Positions 13,954-17,765 of a stretch of DNA of 17,765 nucleotides are shown here, in pieces. The notes below the pieces were generated by a model. That model did no database searches. It was not told where the DNA came from and was given only the letters and a program-made list of their open reading frames with translations. The stretch is taken from positions 1 through 17,765 of the forward strand of contig CAYRMV010000065.1 of NCBI GenBank assembly GCA_964425255.1, given 5' to 3'. The position numbers and the translations under genes were made by a program. The DNA comes from CAYRMV01 sp964425255. GTDB lineage: Bacteria > Bacteroidota > Bacteroidia > Flavobacteriales_D > Crocinitomicaceae. Each line of letters opens with the position of its first letter. Within the stretch, counting starts at the first letter, position 1.

Positions 13954-14571
13954 TTAAATCGGGTATTTACTCTCGTAAGCAGCAATTACATCCAAAATCG
14001 AATCAAACGTATTGGATATAAACGAAAGTAATCGATCTGTTTTCTTCCATTTCACTTTCGTAATTCCTTCTTCTTCTTGAGGAAACACATCTTTTTTTCC
14101 TTCAAACGACATGTCAAACCAATACGTTTTTTTTATTGTCGGTTTACCTTTGAATTCATACGTATGATAAGTGATCCAAAGTAAATCTTGAATTGTCGCA
14201 TTTTTCACTCCACATTCTTCTTCTATCTCACGCACAGCAGCAATCTCAGGCTTTTCACCATCTTCCATTTTTCCTTTCGGTAAATCCCAAAAACCATGGC
14301 GTTTGATACATAAAATTCTGTTTTTCCGACGAACTATTCCACCAGCTGCCTCAACAAAATCATAGTCATGGAAAAAATGTTCCAAACTTTCATCCAAATT
14401 GTCTGAAAAGAGATAAATAGGAATATGTTCCTGTGTGGAATCTAATAAGCAAAAAAGCCAATCTCGCTGGGACGCAGCCAACGAAGCTCGAATGAAAATA
14501 CCATCAAAAGTTGAAATTTCTTTCTCTAAAATGAAATACAACGGTCTATTTTGAACAAAAACTTTATACAT
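13954..14571 (-). CDS. NUDIX hydrolase with N-terminal extension
   Basis: The protein has 205 residues. Residues 1-72 form an N-terminal extension of mixed alpha/beta character. The NUDIX domain follows (about 73-190), with an intact catalytic box GX5EX7REXXEEXG at 100-121: GKMEDGE, then REIEEECG. Family members hydrolyse nucleoside diphosphates linked to another group, or act as regulators; the substrate cannot be predicted. The WDLPKGK context before the box is also found in (di)adenosine polyphosphate and mutator-type enzymes. I chose ATG 14571 because an upstream ATG at 14604 would overlap pyrE by 25 bp and adds a non-conserved MLCRHLISWLQ. The start lies 8 bp from the divergent pyrE ATG. 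Confidence 0.88.
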   Translation of the reverse strand: MYKVFVQNRPLYFILEKEISTFDGIFIRASLAASQRDWLFCLLDSTQEHIPIYLFSDNLDESLEHFFHDYDFVEAAGGIVRRKNRILCIKRHGFWDLPKGKMEDGEKPEIAAVREIEEECGVKNATIQDLLWITYHTYEFKGKPTIKKTYWFDMSFEGKKDVFPQEEEGITKVKWKKTDRLLSFISNTFDSILDVIAAYESKYPI

Positions 14572-14574
14572 TTG
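14567..14574 (+). promoter_or_regulatory. -7 box (TACATTTG) of pyrE
   Basis: An exact TAnnTTTG ends 5 nt before the pyrE ATG and overlaps the NUDIX start codon on the other strand (14569-14571). It predicts a nearly leaderless pyrE mRNA. The nearest TTG (14551-14553) is only 13 nt upstream, so the -33 element is unclear. Confidence 0.45.
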
Positions 14575-14579
14575 CAACC

Positions 14580-15221
14580 ATGAAATTAAATGACGACAGA
14601 GCACTGAAAGTTGCCGAATTTTTATTGCAAATTAAAGCAATTAAATTACAGCCTGCAAATCCATTCACATGGGCTTCTGGTTGGAAATCGCCCATTTATT
14701 GTGATAATCGTAAAACTTTATCATACCCGAGTATTCGTACATTTATTAGACAATCTTACACCGACGTTATCCTTGAAAAATTCGGCAAACCGGATGTTAT
14801 TGCAGGTGTTGCAACAGGTGGTATTGCCCAGGGCGCACTCATTGCTCAAGAATTAGGAATTCCATTTATCTACGTTAGAAGCTCTGCCAAAGGTCATGGT
14901 TTAGGAAATCAAATTGAAGGTGATTTTCAAGCTGGACAAAAAGTTGTTGTAATCGAAGATTTAGTATCCACTGGTGGAAGTAGTTTACAAGCTGTTGAAG
15001 CGCTTCGTGCTGCTGGTTGTGAAGTAAAAGGTTTAGTGGCTATTTTTACTTATGGATTTGATGTGGCTGAAGAAAATTTCACCCAAGCAAATTGTCCATA
15101 TATCACACTGACAAATTATGATTACTTGATGAAACAAGCTGTAAAAATGGAGTTCATATCTGAAAATGATGTTGAATCCTTGCAAGATTGGAGGAAGAAT
15201 CCATCTGAATGGGGAAAATAA
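14580..15221 (+). CDS. pyrE: Orotate phosphoribosyltransferase
   Basis: This 213-residue cytoplasmic enzyme transfers the phosphoribosyl group of PRPP to orotate, giving OMP in de novo pyrimidine synthesis. The PRPP-binding signature VVVIEDLVSTGGSS is at 122-135 with the acidic pair Glu126-Asp127. The N-terminal FTWASGWKSPIYCDNRKTLS (29-48), IAGVATGGIAQGALIA and the flexible-loop region RSSAKGHGLGNQIEG are typical of the family, and the length is normal. The gene is divergent from the NUDIX gene and ends in a strong terminator. No other pyr genes are nearby. Confidence 0.96.
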   Translation: MKLNDDRALKVAEFLLQIKAIKLQPANPFTWASGWKSPIYCDNRKTLSYPSIRTFIRQSYTDVILEKFGKPDVIAGVATGGIAQGALIAQELGIPFIYVRSSAKGHGLGNQIEGDFQAGQKVVVIEDLVSTGGSSLQAVEALRAAGCEVKGLVAIFTYGFDVAEENFTQANCPYITLTNYDYLMKQAVKMEFISENDVESLQDWRKNPSEWGK

Positions 15222-15222
15222 G

Positions 15223-15230
15223 TATATTTG
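15223..15230 (+). promoter_or_regulatory. TATATTTG -7-like box directly after pyrE
   Basis: An exact TAnnTTTG begins 2 nt after the pyrE stop codon and immediately precedes the terminator hairpin. If active, it would start a transcript near 15236, within the hairpin's 5' arm, for the downstream gene at 15282. No -33 TTG is at normal spacing, so it may be chance in AT-rich DNA. Confidence 0.3.
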
Positions 15231-15231
15231 T

Positions 15232-15260
15232 AAGAGTTGGTTTTTCCAACTCTTTTTTTT
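15232..15260 (+). terminator. Intrinsic terminator of pyrE
   Basis: The stem AAGAGTTGG/CCAACTCTT (15232-15240 and 15246-15254) is a perfect 9-bp pair around a TTTTT loop and is followed by T's through 15260. It lies 11 nt after the pyrE stop. This also makes an in-frame TTG at 15237 an unlikely start for the next gene. Confidence 0.9.
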
Positions 15261-15281
15261 GATCTAAAATATAAATCTGAA

Positions 15282-15683
15282 ATGAAAATTGATAGTACAC
15301 AAGTAACCGTTCAAGCAGATGTTCAAACAGTCTATGCCTTTTTATTGAACATGGAAAATTTAATTCACATCCTACCCAAAGACAACATCAGCGATTTTCA
15401 AGCAGATGCCACTTCTTGTTCATTTAAAGTACAAGGAGGATTTATCATTCCACTAACACAAGTTTCTTCAACAGAATATACTGAAATTAAAATGAAATCG
15501 GGCGAGAAAGCGCCATTTGCATTTAATCTTACCATTCACTTAAAAGAAAATGGTGATTCAACTGACGGTTACATTGCTTTTGATGGAGAAGTAAATATGT
15601 TTTTGAAAATGATGGTTGAAAAACCGTTGACGAATTTATTTAATTACATGTCAACTAAATTACAGGCATATTACGCAAAGTAA
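15282..15683 (+). CDS. SRPBCC-superfamily (START/polyketide-cyclase-like) small protein
   Basis: The protein has 133 residues, is probably cytoplasmic, and has no signal peptide. The opening KIDSTQVTVQADVQTVYAFLLNMENLIHILP is the standard SRPBCC start: a strand, then helices with the x-VYxFLxxxxNLxxxLP phrase. It continues with the antiparallel strands of a helix-grip fold and ends in a long C-terminal helix (KMMVEKPLTNLFNYMSTKLQAYYAK). These proteins bind hydrophobic ligands; none can be named here. I chose ATG 15282 because an earlier TTG lies in the pyrE terminator. Its 3' end overlaps the birA 3' end on the other strand by 29 bp. Confidence 0.78.
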   Translation: MKIDSTQVTVQADVQTVYAFLLNMENLIHILPKDNISDFQADATSCSFKVQGGFIIPLTQVSSTEYTEIKMKSGEKAPFAFNLTIHLKENGDSTDGYIAFDGEVNMFLKMMVEKPLTNLFNYMSTKLQAYYAK

Positions 15684-16407
15684 ATTCAACCTCTTTCATC
15701 GAATAGGTCTTAATTTCTTGATTTCGGGTAATCAATACCAATTGCCCGGAATCATTTACATCCATAATTTTACCTTCAAACACTTCTTGACCTGGCTCGT
15801 TAAACAAACTCCACGAATCAAACAACCACATTTTCTGTAAATAACTATTTTTCAGATCGTAAAACCGTTGAGATTGAATAAATATACTCAATTCATTTAA
15901 ACGTTGAATCAATTGAAAAGCTACTTGGTCCACTTCAAAATCTCGTCCCAAACAAAGCTTCATGCTGGTAATATTTGTTAAATTAAATGCAATTTGATTG
16001 ACATTTAAACCAATTCCAATAATTGAGCTAATCAATTGATTTTGTTTTAATTGATTCTCAATCAAGATTCCTGCAATTTTTTGATTTCCGACAACCAAAT
16101 CATTCGGCCATTTGATTTTTGCTTGAATACCAAAATCCTCAAGTGTATGACAAAGTGCCAAACTGACCCATTGAGAAAGTGCTGATTGCTGATGCACTGA
16201 CAAATTAGCATACTCAACATATGTACTGAAAATCAAATTCTTAAAATGCTCAGCCTCCCAAACATTCCCCCTTTGACCTCTACCGTGAGTCTGTTCGCCT
16301 GCCATTATAACCGTACCCGACTTCATCTCACCCAAAGAAAGTAGTTTGGCAACATAATTGTTGGTTGAATCAAGTGAATCTTTGAAAATGATTTTTTGGC
16401 CTATCAT
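15655..16407 (-). CDS. birA: Biotin--[acetyl-CoA-carboxylase] ligase
   Basis: The enzyme (250 residues) activates biotin with ATP and attaches it to a lysine of the biotin carrier protein of acetyl-CoA carboxylase. Family motifs are present: DSTNNYV (13-19), the biotin-binding GRGQRGNVW (42-50), KWPNDLVV (99-106), KIAGILIE (110-117), and GIGLNVN (131-137). There is no N-terminal helix-turn-helix, so it is the class I, non-repressor form, unlike E. coli BirA. It is divergent from rsfS, with 90 bp between. The 3' end overlaps that of the SRPBCC gene and no good terminator is visible. The birA/rsfS/ftsH order is one I recall from other Flavobacteriia. Confidence 0.95.
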   Translation of the reverse strand: MIGQKIIFKDSLDSTNNYVAKLLSLGEMKSGTVIMAGEQTHGRGQRGNVWEAEHFKNLIFSTYVEYANLSVHQQSALSQWVSLALCHTLEDFGIQAKIKWPNDLVVGNQKIAGILIENQLKQNQLISSIIGIGLNVNQIAFNLTNITSMKLCLGRDFEVDQVAFQLIQRLNELSIFIQSQRFYDLKNSYLQKMWLFDSWSLFNEPGQEVFEGKIMDVNDSGQLVLITRNQEIKTYSMKEVEFTLRNMPVI

Positions 16408-16472
16408 GGTTAAACTTTATTAGATCTTGAATCGTTTTTAAAATGATGTTACAAAAATGTCAATTTTTCAAT

Positions 16473-16480
16473 TAGTTTTG
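16473..16480 (+). promoter_or_regulatory. -7 box (TAGTTTTG) of rsfS-ftsH
   Basis: An exact TAnnTTTG ends 17 nt before the rsfS ATG, inside the 90-bp birA/rsfS spacer. A -33 TTG at standard spacing is not found. Confidence 0.45.
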
Positions 16481-16497
16481 TAGAGAATAAGAAAAGA

Positions 16498-16875
16498 ATG
16501 TACAAATTAGTAAAAGATATTGATTCCCAAGTTTTGTGCGACGCGATTGTCGAGGGAATGCAAGAAAACAAAGCAAAAGATATTGTCGTATTGGATTTAC
16601 GAGATGTACCAAACTCAGTAACAGACTTTTTTGTTATCTGTTCGGGTGAATCATTTGTTCAAGTGGATGGAATAGCAAATTCAGTAACACGACACACACG
16701 TAAAGAATTAAAAGAACGCCCTTGGCACCAAGAAGGTAAAGGAAATGCCGAGTGGATTTTACTTGATTATGTGAGTGTTGTTGGTCATATATTCTACAAA
16801 GAAGCACGTCAATTTTACGATTTAGAAGATTTATGGGCAGATGCAAAACGGATTGACATCCCCAATTTGGACTAA
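16498..16875 (+). CDS. rsfS: Ribosome silencing factor RsfS
   Basis: The protein has 125 residues, normal for the family (also called YbeB/Iojap). RsfS binds ribosomal protein L14 on the large subunit and blocks 30S joining when nutrients run short. Diagnostic parts are VTDFFVICSG (41-50), RPWHQEGKGNAEWILLDY (74-91) and VVGHIFYKEARQFYDLEDLWADA (94-116). The ATG at 16498 gives full family length. It lies 16 bp before ftsH on the same strand, so the two probably share a transcript. Confidence 0.95.
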   Translation: MYKLVKDIDSQVLCDAIVEGMQENKAKDIVVLDLRDVPNSVTDFFVICSGESFVQVDGIANSVTRHTRKELKERPWHQEGKGNAEWILLDYVSVVGHIFYKEARQFYDLEDLWADAKRIDIPNLD

Positions 16876-16891
16876 CAATAATTAAAGAAAA

Positions 16892-17765
16892 ATGTCTGAA
16901 AATCAAGAAAATAAAAAGAAAAATCCATTTAATATTTATTGGATTTATGCACTGGTAGGACTTGCATTTATTGGTATCAACCTATTCTGGAGTAGTGGTA
17001 CAGAGGTGAAAATTAATTCTTCTAAAGTATTTTTTGAATTAGCCGATTCAAGTTACGTAATGGATGTTCGTTTGGTGAACAAAAACCGAGTTGACTTCAA
17101 AATAACGGAAGATGGTCAAATGTTTGTTTTGAATCAATCTGCAGATCGCTACAAAGCAATTCAAAATGTATTCAAATCTAAAAATCAATCGCGTTCCACA
17201 GCTCCAATGTTCCAGATGGATATTGCTGATCCAGGGAATTTTTTAACTCAATTGGATAAAACAAATGAAGTTTTAAAGTCAAAAGGAAAACAAACGATTG
17301 ATTACCAAACTCGTGAAGAAGTAAACTACTTAGCAAGTATAATTCAATTTATCTTGCCAATCATCATATTGGTGGTTATCTGGATGTTCGTTATGCGAAG
17401 AATGACTGGTGGCGCTGGTGGCGGTGGCGGAGGTCAAATTTTCAACATTGGGAAATCTCGTGCTCAAGTATATGAAAAAGGGAAATCTACAAACGTTACG
17501 TTTCAAGATGTTGCCGGATTGCATGGTGCAAAAGAAGAAATACAAGAAATTGTTGAGTTTTTGAAAAACTCTAAAAAATACACTGAATTAGGTGCAAAAA
17601 TCCCGAAAGGTGCATTGCTTGTTGGACCTCCTGGTACAGGAAAGACCTTGTTAGCAAAAGCTGTTGCTGGAGAAGCGAAAGTTCCATTTTTCTCTCTTTC
17701 TGGTTCTGATTTCGTTGAAATGTTTGTAGGTGTAGGTGCTTCTCGTGTTCGGGATCTATTCAAGC
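16892..17765 (+). CDS. ftsH: ATP-dependent zinc metalloprotease FtsH (5' part, continues beyond window)
   Basis: The frame from ATG 16892 stays open to the window end, giving 291 residues of a protein usually about 650-700 long. FtsH is a membrane-bound AAA+ hexamer that pulls misfolded membrane and short-lived cytoplasmic proteins into a zinc protease chamber. Visible parts are: a cytoplasmic basic N-tail (1-13); TM1 (about 15-34); a periplasmic domain (35-147); TM2 (about 148-168, LASIIQFILPIIILVVIWMFV); a Gly-rich linker (173-181); VTFQDVAGLHGAKEE (202-216); and the Walker A motif GPPGTGKT (245-252), followed by SGSDFVEMFVGVGASRVRDLF. Walker B and the HEXXH zinc site lie outside the window. 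It follows rsfS by 16 bp. Confidence 0.96.
   Translation, partial: MSENQENKKKNPFNIYWIYALVGLAFIGINLFWSSGTEVKINSSKVFFELADSSYVMDVRLVNKNRVDFKITEDGQMFVLNQSADRYKAIQNVFKSKNQSRSTAPMFQMDIADPGNFLTQLDKTNEVLKSKGKQTIDYQTREEVNYLASIIQFILPIIILVVIWMFVMRRMTGGAGGGGGGQIFNIGKSRAQVYEKGKSTNVTFQDVAGLHGAKEEIQEIVEFLKNSKKYTELGAKIPKGALLVGPPGTGKTLLAKAVAGEAKVPFFSLSGSDFVEMFVGVGASRVRDLFK

Noticed and set aside
13931..13959. 9-bp inverted repeat ATTTAATTT/AAATTAAAT between the response regulator and NUDIX stops
   Set aside because: The stem has only A-T pairs and no T-run on either strand, so I do not call it a terminator.
14572..14604. NUDIX start at ATG 14604
   Set aside because: It overlaps pyrE by 25 bp and adds eleven residues with no family support; ATG 14571 suffices.
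15626..15655. GTTGAC/GTCAAC inverted repeat as a birA terminator
   Set aside because: The 6-bp stem with an 18-nt loop is weak; the following minus-strand T-run is offset by GG.
17330..17763. Reverse-strand ORFs near the window end
   Set aside because: Both are antisense to ftsH, whose frame and motifs are unambiguous.
1..17765. CRISPR arrays, insertion sequences, phage genes, toxin-antitoxin pairs, defence systems
   Set aside because: No regularly spaced repeats, transposase motifs, terminal repeats or recognisable defence domains are seen. MazG here is the housekeeping two-domain form with no MazEF neighbours.

Overview
The window reads as chromosomal DNA of a Bacteroidota bacterium, most likely of order Flavobacteriales (a Fluviicola/Crocinitomicaceae-like host is a guess from overall style). 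Supporting signs are a type IX secretion (T9SS) type B sorting domain, a TonB-dependent receptor with an N-terminal carboxypeptidase-regulatory-like domain, a GIN-domain lipoprotein, an OstA-like protein, high A+T content with almost no Shine-Dalgarno sequences, and repeated TAnnTTTG -7 boxes just upstream of start codons. I see no mobile element, CRISPR array, rRNA or tRNA. Most of the window is core genome rather than an accessory island, and I did not find a convincing new multi-gene system.

Layout. At 1-71 lies the 3' end of an unidentified gene. After a 195-bp AT-rich gap comes an ACT-domain protein (267-929) that ends in a bidirectional terminator shared with a reverse-strand pair: a PagL-like outer-membrane lipid A deacylase relative (1723-2811) followed by a GIN-domain lipoprotein (987-1733). 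mazG (2889-3665) diverges from that pair. A TonB-dependent receptor (3771-6122) stands alone with its own terminator. Next is a two-gene unit: a small secreted unknown (6258-6668) and a large T9SS cargo protein with Ig-like and PKD modules (6670-8883).

The reverse strand then carries a tightly coupled operon, fur -> STAS -> purA -> ostA-like (12512 down to 8885), whose junctions are 4-bp overlaps or a 0-bp gap. A terminator-shaped hairpin lies inside the first codons of ostA-like. This is the most interesting regulatory feature I found. Upstream are a DUF1573 secreted protein (reverse), a NarL/FixJ response regulator (forward), a NUDIX hydrolase (reverse) and pyrE (forward). The NUDIX and pyrE start codons are only 8 bp apart. 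A SRPBCC-like protein and birA converge with overlapping 3' ends. The window closes with rsfS and the 5' part of ftsH.

How the genes relate. Envelope functions recur: the PagL-like enzyme and GIN lipoprotein, the TonB receptor, the T9SS cargo, the OstA-like (LptA-fold) protein and FtsH. Nucleotide metabolism is represented by MazG, PurA and PyrE, and possibly the NUDIX protein. Promoters are compact: in several genes the TAnnTTTG box ends only 4-20 nt before the start codon, which predicts very short or leaderless mRNAs.
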